In this document: positions 18,475 through 27,078 of the stretch, piece by piece
Layout: each line of letters opens with the position of its first letter
Numbering within the stretch: the first letter of the stretch is position 1
From: Nitratireductor sp. XY-223
Lineage (GTDB): Bacteria; Pseudomonadota; Alphaproteobacteria; Rhizobiales; Rhizobiaceae
Length of the DNA stretch: 64,000 bases
Reading direction: 5' to 3'
Assembly: GCF_004959855.1 (NCBI RefSeq)
Contig: NZ_SPNT01000001.1
Location: forward strand, 372,001 to 436,000
Notes under the pieces: model-generated
What the model was told of the DNA's origin: nothing
What the model saw: the letters and a program-made list of their open reading frames with translations, nothing else
Database searches by the model: none
Program-made: the position numbers and the translations under genes

Positions 18475-19398
18475 TCAGGCGCGTTGCCTTTCAGGACCTT
18501 GGCCCTGATCCAGTGCGGTCATTGCGGACCGTACATTGCCGTTATGGGTGTCGAGCAGCCGTTTTGCTGCGTCCGCATCGCCAGCGCCGCAGGCGAGCAG
18601 AATGGCGATCTTGACCGACCCGTCCGCCCTGTCGAGACAACGGGATGCGGCCTCATCGCCGCAGCCGGACAGGTCGGAAATCATGTTGAGCGCGCGCGTG
18701 CGCAGCTTGGCGTTCTCGACGCTGAGATTGACCATATGCCCGTCGACGACATGGCCGAGCTTTATGGCCGTCAATGTTGAAATGAGGTTGAGGGCGATTT
18801 TCTGCGCCGTGCCGGCACCCATGCGGGTCGATCCGGCGATCAGTTCCGGCGGCGTCGCCAGCAATATCGGTGTGCCTGCCTTGGCGAGAAGCGGGGTGTC
18901 CGCGTTATTGGCGATGCCTATGGTCGTGGCGCCGCGCTCGCCCGCCCGCGTCAGCGCACCCACCGCGTAGGGCGTCGACCCGCTCGCCGAAACGGCAATC
19001 ACGCAGTCACCGTCGCCCAGTCCAGCGGCGTCCACGTCGCGCGCGCCAAGATCGGCGTCGTCCTCGGGCCCTCCGCGGAAGTTGTCCAGCCAGGGCGGGC
19101 CGCCGGCGAAGAGGATGCTGATCTGACCGCGGTCGATGCCGAACGTGCCGGGAAGTTCCAGGGCGTCGGACAGCGCCATCAGTCCGGAACTGCCCGCAGC
19201 CGCGTAGGCGAGGGTGCCGCCGTTGCTGATGGTGCGTGCGACGATGGTTGACGCCGAAGCGATCGCACCCACGGCCGAACGGACGCTGGCCGTCGCCTCG
19301 GCCTGGCCGTCCAGCAGCAGCGCCAATACGGCTTCCGGTTGCTCCAGATCCAGTCCGATCGAGCGCGCATGCGGCGATTCGGTTACGGTTTTTCGCAT
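18475..19398 (-). CDS. murQ: N-acetylmuramic acid 6-phosphate etherase MurQ
   Basis: A 307-residue enzyme with an N-terminal SIS domain (SNGGTLAYAAAGSSGLMAL, about residues 57-75; VIAVSASGSTPYAVGAL) and a C-terminal helical extension (GNVRSAM near the end), as in MurQ. It removes D-lactate from MurNAc 6-phosphate to give GlcNAc 6-phosphate, the substrate of NagA. The start ATG at 19398 follows GGGAGGACCTG. It is the first gene of the minus-strand operon and diverges from nagK, so import and phosphorylation of amino sugars are controlled together. Confidence 0.93.
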   Translation of the reverse strand: MRKTVTESPHARSIGLDLEQPEAVLALLLDGQAEATASVRSAVGAIASASTIVARTISNGGTLAYAAAGSSGLMALSDALELPGTFGIDRGQISILFAGGPPWLDNFRGGPEDDADLGARDVDAAGLGDGDCVIAVSASGSTPYAVGALTRAGERGATTIGIANNADTPLLAKAGTPILLATPPELIAGSTRMGAGTAQKIALNLISTLTAIKLGHVVDGHMVNLSVENAKLRTRALNMISDLSGCGDEAASRCLDRADGSVKIAILLACGAGDADAAKRLLDTHNGNVRSAMTALDQGQGPERQRA

Positions 19399-19429
19399 CA
19401 GGTCCTCCCGTGATCAATAATGCCAAAAA

Positions 19430-19573
19430 AATACCAATTGTCCAGTTGTCGGCCGAGAAAAATCAACCATAACACAAACCGTATCGATGTTTTTTAATAA
19501 AAATCAACAACATATATTGTTAACAAAATATTTTGCCGCTGCCCCTTGGTTAATGGTATTTTATTGGTATTAT
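19430..19573. promoter_or_regulatory. divergent murQ / nagK promoter region with ATTGGTATT sites
   Basis: AATACCAAT (19430-19438, facing murQ) and ATTGGTATT (19563-19571, facing nagK) are the same motif in opposite directions; a near copy, AATGGTATT, is at 19552-19560. On the nagK side TTGGTT (19546) and TATTAT (19568) are 16 bases apart, a plausible promoter overlapped by the motif. The motif resembles known NagR/DasR-type GntR sites (ATTGGTATAGA-like), fitting the GntR gene at 20469. Confidence 0.6.
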
Positions 19574-19591
19574 AGTGTGCGGGAGGAATTG

Positions 19592-20476
19592 ATGGCCGCG
19601 TATTTTATCGGAATTGATGGTGGTGGGACCAATTGCCGGGCGGCGCTGGCCGGCGGCGACGGGACTGTCCTCGGAAAGGGCAGGAGCGGTGCGGCAAATA
19701 TCCTGACCGATCCGGAGAGCGGCATTCGTCATATTATCGAAGCGGCCCAAGCGGCTTGCGGCGACGCCGGACTTGATGCCGCAGTGCTGCCGACCTGCCA
19801 CGTGCTGCTCGGCCTTGCCGGTGCCAATGTCGAAAAGACCGTCGCCATGGTTCTGGAACGGCTGCCGTTCGGACGATGTGCTGTCGAACCCGATGCCCTG
19901 ATCGCCGTGCACGGCGCACTGGGCGCGGAAGACGGGGCGGTCGCAATCCTGGGGACGGGCTCGGTCTTCGCGGCAAAGCGCGGCGCAACCGTGCACACGA
20001 TCGGCGGCTGGGGCTTCGTCGTCGGCGACCAGGGAAGCGGCGCGGTGCTTGGCCGTTCGCTCATGCAGGAAGCGCTGCTTGCCCATGACGGCATCAGGCC
20101 GCAGACAGCCCTGACCGGAAAACTCCTGGCCGATTTCGACAATGATCCAAGGAGACTGGTGGCTTTCGCCCACGAATCGCTGCCCGGCGCCTTCGCGCGC
20201 TTTGCCCCGGTTGTGTTCGAATATGCCGACAAGGGCGATCCCCTCGCGCAACGGCTTGTCAGGGACGCGGCGGCGCAGGTCGAAGACGCGATCAATGTAG
20301 TGCTGGCTTCGACCGATCCGAGACTGTGCCTGCTCGGCGGCCTCGGCGCGCTTTACGAACCATGGCTGATACCAGAGCACCGTGCGCTGGTGGTTCCGGC
20401 CAGGGGCGATGCGCTTGACGGCGCCTTGTCGCTCGCACTTGAGCGATTTTCCTTGAGGGACGAGGCACATGCCTGA
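19592..20476 (+). CDS. N-acetylglucosamine kinase (BadF/BadG family)
   Basis: A 294-residue sugar kinase of the BadF/BadG/BcrA ATPase fold. The first phosphate motif is FIGIDGGGTNCRAALAGG, the central motif AILGTGSVFAAKRG, and the adenosine motif region GDQGSGAVLGRSLMQEAL. It would phosphorylate N-acetylglucosamine (or glucosamine/MurNAc) in the cytoplasm. The start at 19592 follows GGGAGGAATTG; the longer frame from 19487 crosses the promoter. Its stop overlaps the gntR start by 8 bases, so the two are translationally coupled. Confidence 0.88.
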   Translation: MAAYFIGIDGGGTNCRAALAGGDGTVLGKGRSGAANILTDPESGIRHIIEAAQAACGDAGLDAAVLPTCHVLLGLAGANVEKTVAMVLERLPFGRCAVEPDALIAVHGALGAEDGAVAILGTGSVFAAKRGATVHTIGGWGFVVGDQGSGAVLGRSLMQEALLAHDGIRPQTALTGKLLADFDNDPRRLVAFAHESLPGAFARFAPVVFEYADKGDPLAQRLVRDAAAQVEDAINVVLASTDPRLCLLGGLGALYEPWLIPEHRALVVPARGDALDGALSLALERFSLRDEAHA

Positions 20477-21233
20477 CCGGTTCCATCGAATATTTGCCGC
20501 CGAGAACGGACTGAGCACCGGAAGCGGGCCGCTCTATCTGAGGCTGCGCAACCAGGTCGAACGCGCGATCAGCGATGGCCTGCTCAGTGACGGCGATGCC
20601 CTGCCGTCGGAACGCGACATCGCCGATCTGGCGGATGTTTCGCGGGTGACGGTCCGCAAGGCCGTGCAGGATCTTGTCAAGGACGGCGTCCTCGTGCAGC
20701 GGCACGGTTCCGGCACATTCGTGTCAAGGCCCGCAGCGCGCGTCGAGCAGCCGTTGTCGCGCCTGACGTCTTTTACCGAGGACATGTCGCGCCGCGGCTG
20801 GGATGCCCGTTCCGAGTGGCTGCAACGGGGGGTATTCGTGCCGTCGCCGGAGGAGATGGTCACCCTTGGCCTGGCGCCCGGCGATGAGGTGGTGCGCATT
20901 GACCGCCTGCGGATTGCGGACGACAGGCCCCTGGCGATCGAGCGCGCTTCGATTTCGACGCAGATGCTGCCCGATCCCGACGAGGTCGAGACGTCGCTTT
21001 ACGCGGCGCTCGATGTCTACGGTTTCCGGCCGGTGCGGGCGCTGCAGCGCATTTCGGCGACCAATCTGCGGGCCGAGGACGCGGAACTGCTCGATCTCGA
21101 TGCCGGCGATGCCGGGCTGCGGATCGAACGGATATCCTATCTGGAATCGGGCCGTGTGGTGGAATTCACGCGCTCGCTCTATCGCGGCGATGCCTACGAT
21201 TTCGTTGCCGAACTGACCATCGGAAAGAGCTAG
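20469..21233 (+). CDS. GntR-family regulator with UTRA domain (NagR-like)
   Basis: A 254-residue HutC-type GntR protein. The winged helix-turn-helix is at about residues 20-85 (SERDIADLADVSRVTVRKAV, then GVLVQRHGSGTFV) and the UTRA effector domain follows (EVVRIDRLRIADDRPLAIER). In B. subtilis and actinobacteria such proteins sense GlcNAc 6-phosphate or GlcN 6-phosphate and repress nag genes. Its position inside the nag operon and the ATTGGTATT sites at 19430-19571 support that role here. Confidence 0.9.
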   Translation: MPDRFHRIFAAENGLSTGSGPLYLRLRNQVERAISDGLLSDGDALPSERDIADLADVSRVTVRKAVQDLVKDGVLVQRHGSGTFVSRPAARVEQPLSRLTSFTEDMSRRGWDARSEWLQRGVFVPSPEEMVTLGLAPGDEVVRIDRLRIADDRPLAIERASISTQMLPDPDEVETSLYAALDVYGFRPVRALQRISATNLRAEDAELLDLDAGDAGLRIERISYLESGRVVEFTRSLYRGDAYDFVAELTIGKS

Positions 21234-21272
21234 GCAACAGCACTGCAAATGTACTGTAAGGGAGTTGAGGTC

Positions 21273-22292
21273 GTGACATATATGCGCGAGGAGATCGACG
21301 AGATACCGGCTGCCGCTCAGCGGCTCGTCGACTGGCTCTCACCGATGTTGCCTGCCATCGGCAGCACCCTGCGGTCGCGCAATCCGGCCTTTGTCACTAC
21401 GGTCGCGCGCGGTTCGTCCGACCATGCCGCGGCGTTTCTGAAATATGCCATCGAACTGAAGGCCGGCCTAGCGGTCGCCTCCGTCGGCCCGTCCGTGGCC
21501 TCGATTTACGGCGCACGATTGTCGCTGGAAAACGCATTGTGCATCTCGATTTCGCAATCCGGGCAGAGCCCGGACATCGTCGCGCTGCAAAAGACGGCCT
21601 CCGAGGGCGGTGCGCTGACGGTCTCATTGACCAACGCCGAAAAGGCGCCCCTGGCCACGCAAAGCGACCTGGCCGTGGACATATGCGCCGGGATCGAAAA
21701 AGGCGTCGCCGCGACGAAGACCTATGTCAACTCGGTGCTGTCCGGCCTTCTGCTGCTGGCCGCCTGGACCAGGGACGAGGACCTCATGAAGGCGCTGGAA
21801 AGGCTGCCCGGTCAGCTCGAAAAGGCCGTATCGCTCGACTGGTCGTCCCTTCGCCCGGATATCCGGAACGGGCGGTCGCTGTTCATACTGGGCCGTGGTC
21901 CGACACTTGCCGTTGCCCATGAGGCGGCGCTGAAGTTCAAGGAGAGCTGCAATCTTCATGCCGAGGCCTACAGCGCCGCGGAAGTGCTGCACGGGCCGGT
22001 GTCACTGGTCGGCAACGGCTTCCCGGTGCTCGCGCTGGCCGCGCGCGACAAGGCGGAGGACGCAACGGTTTCGACCGCCGAAAAGATGGCGCAGGACGGC
22101 GCTGCCGTCCACGTTACCTCGGCGCGTGCCATCAGGGCGCAATCGTTGCCCTTTGTCGATACCGGCCATCCGCTCACCGACGCCCTGGTGCTTATCGTTC
22201 CGTTTTACGGTTTCGTTGAAGCGCTGGCACGTTCAATGGGCCTTGATCCGGACCGGCCGGAAAAACTGAATAAGGTGACGGAGACCACATGA
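21273..22292 (+). CDS. SIS-domain glucosamine-6-phosphate deaminase (NagB-II type)
   Basis: A 339-residue protein with two SIS domains, like the isomerase half of GlmS without its glutaminase half. Motifs are RGSSDHAAAFLKYAIE, ISISQSGQSPDIVAL and KGVAATKTYVNSV (first domain) and ILGRGPTLAVAHEAALKFKE (second). It would convert GlcN 6-phosphate to fructose 6-phosphate plus ammonia. A GTG start at 21273 is preferred because AGGGAG lies 8 bases upstream; ATG at 21282 (MREEIDE) is the alternative. It overlaps nagA by 4 bases. Confidence 0.88.
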   Translation: MTYMREEIDEIPAAAQRLVDWLSPMLPAIGSTLRSRNPAFVTTVARGSSDHAAAFLKYAIELKAGLAVASVGPSVASIYGARLSLENALCISISQSGQSPDIVALQKTASEGGALTVSLTNAEKAPLATQSDLAVDICAGIEKGVAATKTYVNSVLSGLLLLAAWTRDEDLMKALERLPGQLEKAVSLDWSSLRPDIRNGRSLFILGRGPTLAVAHEAALKFKESCNLHAEAYSAAEVLHGPVSLVGNGFPVLALAARDKAEDATVSTAEKMAQDGAAVHVTSARAIRAQSLPFVDTGHPLTDALVLIVPFYGFVEALARSMGLDPDRPEKLNKVTETT

Positions 22293-23452
22293 CGCAACAG
22301 TCCGCGATCTACGCACCCGCGATCTTCGACGGTTCGACCTGGCACGCGCACGCGGCCGTCCTCTATGGCGCGGACACGGTGACCGGGATCGTCCCGGCAT
22401 CGCGGCTGCCGGACAGCCTGCCCGTCACCCGCCTGGAGACAGGAATGATCGTCCCGGGCTTTGTCGACCTGCAGGTCAATGGCGGCGGCGGCGTCCTGAT
22501 GAACGACGACCCGAGCGTCGAGGCCATCGAGACGATGTGCCGGGCGCACAGCCGTTTCGGGACGACGGCACTGCTGCCGACGCTGATCACGGATACTCCG
22601 GAACGCACGCAGCAGGCCATTGATGCCGCTGCGGCGGCGCTTCAACGCGCCGTTCCGGGCTGCCTCGGACTGCACCTCGAAGGCCCGCATCTTTCGCAGG
22701 CGCGGCGAGGGGCCCACGATGCCGGTCTCGTCCGCCCCGCAGGCGAGGAGGACATGGAGCGTCTGCTTTCCGCCGGGAAGCAGATCGGCAACCTCCTCGT
22801 CACCGTGGCACCGGAAGCGGTCACGGCCGCGCAGGTCGCGTTGTTGTCGGCCGCCGGTATCAAGGTCAGCCTCGGCCACAGCGATGCCGGCCGCGGCACC
22901 GCGTCGGAGATGGTCTCAGCCGGTGCGACGCTGTTTACGCACCTGTTCAACGCCATGAGCCCGCTCGGCCATCGCGAGCCGGGCATGGTCGGCGCTGCAC
23001 TGTCGGAGCCGAGTGTCTATGCGGGCCTGATCGCTGACGGAATCCATGTCGATCCGGCCTCGATGGGCATTGCCGTTCGCGGCAAGCAAGGGCCCGGCAA
23101 GATATTTCTCGTTACCGACGCCATGTCGACCATCGGCAGCGACCTGACCGAATTCACCCTCAACGGGCGTACCGTTTATCGGTCGAACGGGCGGCTGACA
23201 CTCAAGGATGGAACGCTTGCCGGCGCGGATATCGACATGATCGCGTCCGTGCGGGTGCTGGTCGGGCAGGTCGGGCTCGATCTCAGCGAAGCCCTGCGCA
23301 TGGCCTCGCTTTACCCTGCGCGTGCAATGGGGATCGATGCCAGCCATGGCCGTATAGGCGAGGATACACGGGCGGATTTCGTCCATCTCTCCGATGCGTT
23401 GGCGGTCGAGCGTGTGTGGATCGGCGGAAGCCAGGTCTTCGGAGCCGACTAG
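22289..23452 (+). CDS. nagA: N-acetylglucosamine-6-phosphate deacetylase NagA
   Basis: A 387-residue amidohydrolase-fold enzyme that deacetylates GlcNAc 6-phosphate. Family motifs are all present: PGFVDLQVNGGGGV, HLEGPHLSQARRGAH (metal glutamate), GHSDAG, HLFNAMSPL, DGIHVDP and VTDAMSTIGS with the catalytic aspartate. It ends the operon nagK-gntR-nagB-II-nagA. Its TAG stop overlaps the stop of the convergent beta-helix gene. Confidence 0.95.
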   Translation: MTQQSAIYAPAIFDGSTWHAHAAVLYGADTVTGIVPASRLPDSLPVTRLETGMIVPGFVDLQVNGGGGVLMNDDPSVEAIETMCRAHSRFGTTALLPTLITDTPERTQQAIDAAAAALQRAVPGCLGLHLEGPHLSQARRGAHDAGLVRPAGEEDMERLLSAGKQIGNLLVTVAPEAVTAAQVALLSAAGIKVSLGHSDAGRGTASEMVSAGATLFTHLFNAMSPLGHREPGMVGAALSEPSVYAGLIADGIHVDPASMGIAVRGKQGPGKIFLVTDAMSTIGSDLTEFTLNGRTVYRSNGRLTLKDGTLAGADIDMIASVRVLVGQVGLDLSEALRMASLYPARAMGIDASHGRIGEDTRADFVHLSDALAVERVWIGGSQVFGAD

Positions 23453-25098
23453 AACAGCAGCAGCGACGGTTTTTGCACGGGCTCGTCCGGTTCCGACTCC
23501 GCCCCGGCCTCTTCGGTGACCGGCGCGCTTGTGGCGTCGGGCAGAAAGCCGAACTTTCCATCGAGCGTTTCGAAAGCCGCCTTGTCCTGGTGTGCGCCGA
23601 TATTCAGCCCCTCGGCCACTTCAAACCGGCCGCCGTCGGGCAGGTCGATCGTCATGGCAATAGAGCCGCCATACGCAGCAGAGCCCGCCGAAATGCTCAG
23701 ATCCGGCCGCAGGGCTTCTGGATGCGCGAATTCGGGCGAGCCGCCTTTTGAACGGTCGCCGAGCGCAAACCCCTTGCTTCGCAGCACCGTGGGAAATTCC
23801 CGGTCCTCGACGAGATCGCCGTCGAATACGATGTCGAAGTCGCCTTTGCCCCACTTGCGGGTGAAATGCGTGTCGGGATCATCGTTGAAATCAGGCGCGG
23901 GCACGGTGGCCGAAATGCCGGTCAGGGCGCCGGTCTTGCCGAACATCCGGGCGTTGTCGGGATCGCCGAATCCGATCGCGTTGTTGAAATGCCGCAACCG
24001 GCCGAGCGCGCCTTTAGGGAATATGCCCTTGCCGGTCCGGTAATACCAGGAATTGAAGAAGACGTGGATGCCGCCCTCGTTTCTCTGGCCGCCGCCCAGT
24101 TTGAAATGCGAGCACCTGGTGCGCTCGCCCGGTTCCGGCTGCATGCTCGGCGGGTTGTTCAGCCATCCGTAGTTTCCATAGACATAAAACCAGCCGGCGC
24201 GCTGCAGCTCGAACGAAAACGGTCGGTAGCAGTCGGCGAAGGTGTTGTGCCTGATCACCCAGTTCCAGGCGTAGTCCTCGGGCTCGATCGCGTTGTCGCG
24301 GATGCGGGTAAAGGTGTTGCCTTCGATCAGCACATTGGCCGAGGCCCGCCTGCCGTTGTTGAAGTCCAGCCCGGCGGCATCGATCCCGGGCGCCAGGTGG
24401 TCGACACGGTTGAAAAAGTGAATGCCGTTGAAGGCGTCGCTTATCCGGTTGTTGCGGATGATGATATTGCCGGCCACATCCCAGGCGCGGAAGAAGTCGC
24501 CGTCCCAGGCCCGGTAATCGCCATCGGGGTCGACGGCTATGCCGCCCGTATTCTTCTTCGAGCCGTGCACCAGCCGCCAAGGCACCGTGTTCCACATTTC
24601 GTTGCCGGCGCTGACATCCTGCTTCCAGTCGCAATTGCACACGGTGACGTCGCGCGTCGTCAGCCCGTTGGCGCCAATGGCGATCGCGCCCTCGCGGAAA
24701 GTCAGCCGGTCGAGCGTTATGTGCTGGCATTCGTCGAGGTAAACCGCGGTCGGCCAGCAGCGCAGGAACTTCAGGTCGCGCAGAATGATGTGCTGGCAAC
24801 GAATGAGCGCGAATGCAGCTTCGTCGGCGGTCTGGCCAACGCTCGGATAATAGCCCGCGGCCTGCCGGCGCATGGCGATAAGATTGGCGCGCCGTCCGTA
24901 CTTCTTGAGCGACAGGCCGCCGGTAAAGACCGCGCCTTCTTCCGCCTCTATGATGATCGGATCGTGTGCTGTTCCGCGAATGCCGGTCAGAACCAGAGGT
25001 TTTCCGTAAAGGCCCGGTTCGAGCACCAGCCTGTCGCCGGCGCGCAGTTTGGCGCAGCGTTTGGCAAGGTTCGACGGATTGGCTCTCTCAACCCCCAT
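23449..25098 (-). CDS. right-handed parallel beta-helix protein, polysaccharide-lyase-like
   Basis: A 549-residue protein. Near the N terminus is the sequence LRAGDRLVLEPGLYGKPLVL, typical of the start of PL6/chondroitinase-B-like beta-helices, followed by repeated rungs (HIILRDLKFLRC, HITLDRLTFREG, NIIIRNNRISDA, NVLIEGNTFTRI). The C-terminal tail is acidic and proline-rich. No signal peptide is seen, and an in-frame TAA lies seven codons upstream of the ATG, so none is missed by start choice. It may be a carbohydrate lyase or epimerase; activity and substrate are unknown. It converges on nagA with overlapping stops. Confidence 0.7.
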   Translation of the reverse strand: MGVERANPSNLAKRCAKLRAGDRLVLEPGLYGKPLVLTGIRGTAHDPIIIEAEEGAVFTGGLSLKKYGRRANLIAMRRQAAGYYPSVGQTADEAAFALIRCQHIILRDLKFLRCWPTAVYLDECQHITLDRLTFREGAIAIGANGLTTRDVTVCNCDWKQDVSAGNEMWNTVPWRLVHGSKKNTGGIAVDPDGDYRAWDGDFFRAWDVAGNIIIRNNRISDAFNGIHFFNRVDHLAPGIDAAGLDFNNGRRASANVLIEGNTFTRIRDNAIEPEDYAWNWVIRHNTFADCYRPFSFELQRAGWFYVYGNYGWLNNPPSMQPEPGERTRCSHFKLGGGQRNEGGIHVFFNSWYYRTGKGIFPKGALGRLRHFNNAIGFGDPDNARMFGKTGALTGISATVPAPDFNDDPDTHFTRKWGKGDFDIVFDGDLVEDREFPTVLRSKGFALGDRSKGGSPEFAHPEALRPDLSISAGSAAYGGSIAMTIDLPDGGRFEVAEGLNIGAHQDKAAFETLDGKFGFLPDATSAPVTEEAGAESEPDEPVQKPSLLLF

Positions 25099-25452
25099 AC
25101 GCGCGATCGCCCGGTTCCGTTAGCAACACAAGGCGGCAATGTCGCACCGGCAAATGGCTTTTACAAGCAAAGGCGCCGGGTTGCGTTAACGGGCGCGGCT
25201 GTTCCTCGGACCGGTTGTCCCGCCGTTCAAAAAAAGTCGCACGGATTGTGCCGTATATGAAAGAATTTCGGGTTTGCGGCCAAAAACTTGTCGATTGGTC
25301 GTTTTTGGGATATGCGATGTCGTTAACAGGCGTTTACATATCGTGTGTTCGTCGGAAGAGTGCACATATTGTATTCGGCGATCCGGCAGCGCATGCCGCT
25401 GTCTGAGAGCTCGAAAATGGGGTGGCCCATCGCGCCGGGTCACCCCATTTTT
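25099..25452. other. 354-base gap: inverted repeat and terminator, no gene
   Basis: Upstream of the beta-helix gene and downstream of the UnbV gene. It holds an inverted repeat, CCAAAAAC (25280-25287) with GTTTTTGG (25301-25308), which could be an operator or hairpin for the beta-helix promoter, and the terminator at 25414. Short open frames here lack a ribosome site and family resemblance, so no gene is called. Confidence 0.6.
25414..25451 (-). terminator. rho-independent terminator after the UnbV gene
   Basis: AAAATGGGGTG (25414-25424) pairs exactly with CACCCCATTTT (25441-25451). The stem is flanked by A-runs and T-runs on both sides, so it can work in both directions. It starts just after the stop of the minus-strand UnbV-like gene at 25453. 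Confidence 0.85.
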
Positions 25453-27078
25453 TTATGGGTACCAATAGCGGGCGTCGCTGCTTCCGCGCTCGATCACAAC
25501 AAAATTGTTGGCGAACACACGGTAGGCCGGGCTCCATTCCCCGTCGGGCCACTGGATACGGATCTGCGCCCGTTCCGCGACGCCGGTTCCGACATGGATA
25601 AATCCGGCATGTCCGGAGGCATGTCCGCCGCCGGTCTGGATCTTGCGCAGCCTCGTCTCGTTACCGGACTTGACCAGGATCGTCGCGCCGACAGCGTTTC
25701 TGTTTGGTCCCTGCTGGCGCAGCTCGATCTGCAGCCAGTTGCCCATCGGCCGCGTTCCCCAATCCGTCCTGCCGCCGTGATTGTGGAACAGGCTGACCGG
25801 CGCCTCCCTGTTGACCACCAGAAGGTCGAGCCGGCCGTCAAGGTCGAAATCGGCGATGACCGCGCCGCGACCGCGCCGGTCGAGATCTATGCCGGACAGG
25901 TGCCCGGCCTCGAAGAAATTCCCGTCGTGCTGCCCGAGCAGCAGATTGTCCGGATCGAAGGCGGCGAAATCCGGCATCTCCTCGACATTTCCCTTGGCGA
26001 TGAAGAGATCGAGAAGCCCGTCATTGTTGAAATCGGCGAATTCCGAATGCCAGCCGGTCGACGGTCTCAGATCGCTGCCGGTATATGGCCGGTGGGCCGT
26101 GGCGCCGCGCTCGAAGGCGATGTCGCGGTAAACCGGCCGTCCTTCCTCGGCTTCCTCGTCCAGGGTCTGCAGCTTGGTGTCGCCCATCGACGTCAGTGCG
26201 TATTCGGGAAATCCGTCCGCATCGATGTCGCCTTCGGCGATGCCCATGCCCCAGATGTTGACCCGCTTCCAACCGTCGGCGCGGCGGTAGAGGCGCGGCA
26301 GCTTGCCCGGATCGATGCGCCACAACTGCTCCTCGCCGTCACGATAGTAGTGGCGGTCGTTGGTGACGCGGAGCGACGGCGTGCCGGAGCGGTTCCAGTC
26401 GGTGAAGATCATCGAAAGGGCGCAGAAGCCGGGCGAGAGCGCACTGCGCTCGGCATAGGACAGTCGGTTGCCGGGCAGGGGCCGGAACAGGGCGTTGTCG
26501 TGACAGGTTCCCCAGGGCGAACCCGGCGCGGAGCGGTCGACATAGTTGCCGAAGGCAAGCGTCGGGAATTCGGCGTTTGGCTCAAACGTGGCGGCAAATG
26601 CGGTTGTCCAGGCGCGCCCGCCGTCAAAGGCGAAGTCGCGGTTGGCGTTCGAGAAGCTGCAATCGGCGCCGCCCTTCAACAGGATGTTGCGCCCAACCCG
26701 GAGCAACACCAGGTCGCGATAGCCGTCATTGTCGATGTCGATCGGATAAAGGCCGGTGACGTTTTCAAGATCGCCCTCGTCGACTTCCAGGGGCATTTCC
26801 GCGAAACGCAAATTGTCGCTGCCGACGCTGCGGTTGACGAACAGCCGCGCCGGGCCGGTGCCGCCGGCCAGCATCAAATCCGGATAGCGGTCGCCATTGC
26901 AGTCGAACGATGCCGCCCCGCCGCCGACGAAATACTCCCACGGTCCGCCGTAGACATGCTCGATTCCGGCCGAAGTCGCCTGTTCGACGAGAACGGGAAT
27001 GTCCATCTTCGGGGCGTCGGCCGCCGCGGCTGCCGGGAACAGGGCGAACAATGCAGCAAAAATCAATCGGTTGTTCAT
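25453..27078 (-). CDS. secreted FG-GAP/VCBS repeat protein with ASPIC/UnbV domain
   Basis: A 541-residue protein with a signal peptide (MNNRLIFAALFALFPAAAAA-D). It has several calcium-binding-like FG-GAP/VCBS repeats: DCNGDRYPDLMLAGG, DIDNDGYRDLVLL, DADGFPEYALT, DFNNDGLLDLFIAKG and DFDLDGRLDLLVVN. A C-terminal ASPIC/UnbV domain follows (NWLQIELRQQGPNRNAVGA, GHASGHAGFIHVGTG, IRIQWPDGEW), the CRTAC1-like layout. It probably folds as a periplasmic or extracellular beta-propeller. It overlaps the di-haem oxidoreductase stop by 4 bases. The role of the family in bacteria is not settled. Confidence 0.85.
   Translation of the reverse strand: MNNRLIFAALFALFPAAAAADAPKMDIPVLVEQATSAGIEHVYGGPWEYFVGGGAASFDCNGDRYPDLMLAGGTGPARLFVNRSVGSDNLRFAEMPLEVDEGDLENVTGLYPIDIDNDGYRDLVLLRVGRNILLKGGADCSFSNANRDFAFDGGRAWTTAFAATFEPNAEFPTLAFGNYVDRSAPGSPWGTCHDNALFRPLPGNRLSYAERSALSPGFCALSMIFTDWNRSGTPSLRVTNDRHYYRDGEEQLWRIDPGKLPRLYRRADGWKRVNIWGMGIAEGDIDADGFPEYALTSMGDTKLQTLDEEAEEGRPVYRDIAFERGATAHRPYTGSDLRPSTGWHSEFADFNNDGLLDLFIAKGNVEEMPDFAAFDPDNLLLGQHDGNFFEAGHLSGIDLDRRGRGAVIADFDLDGRLDLLVVNREAPVSLFHNHGGRTDWGTRPMGNWLQIELRQQGPNRNAVGATILVKSGNETRLRKIQTGGGHASGHAGFIHVGTGVAERAQIRIQWPDGEWSPAYRVFANNFVVIERGSSDARYWYP

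Noticed and set aside
25186-25443. Short open frame in the gap upstream of the beta-helix gene
   Set aside because: No ribosome site, no recognisable family, and it overlaps the terminator at 25414.
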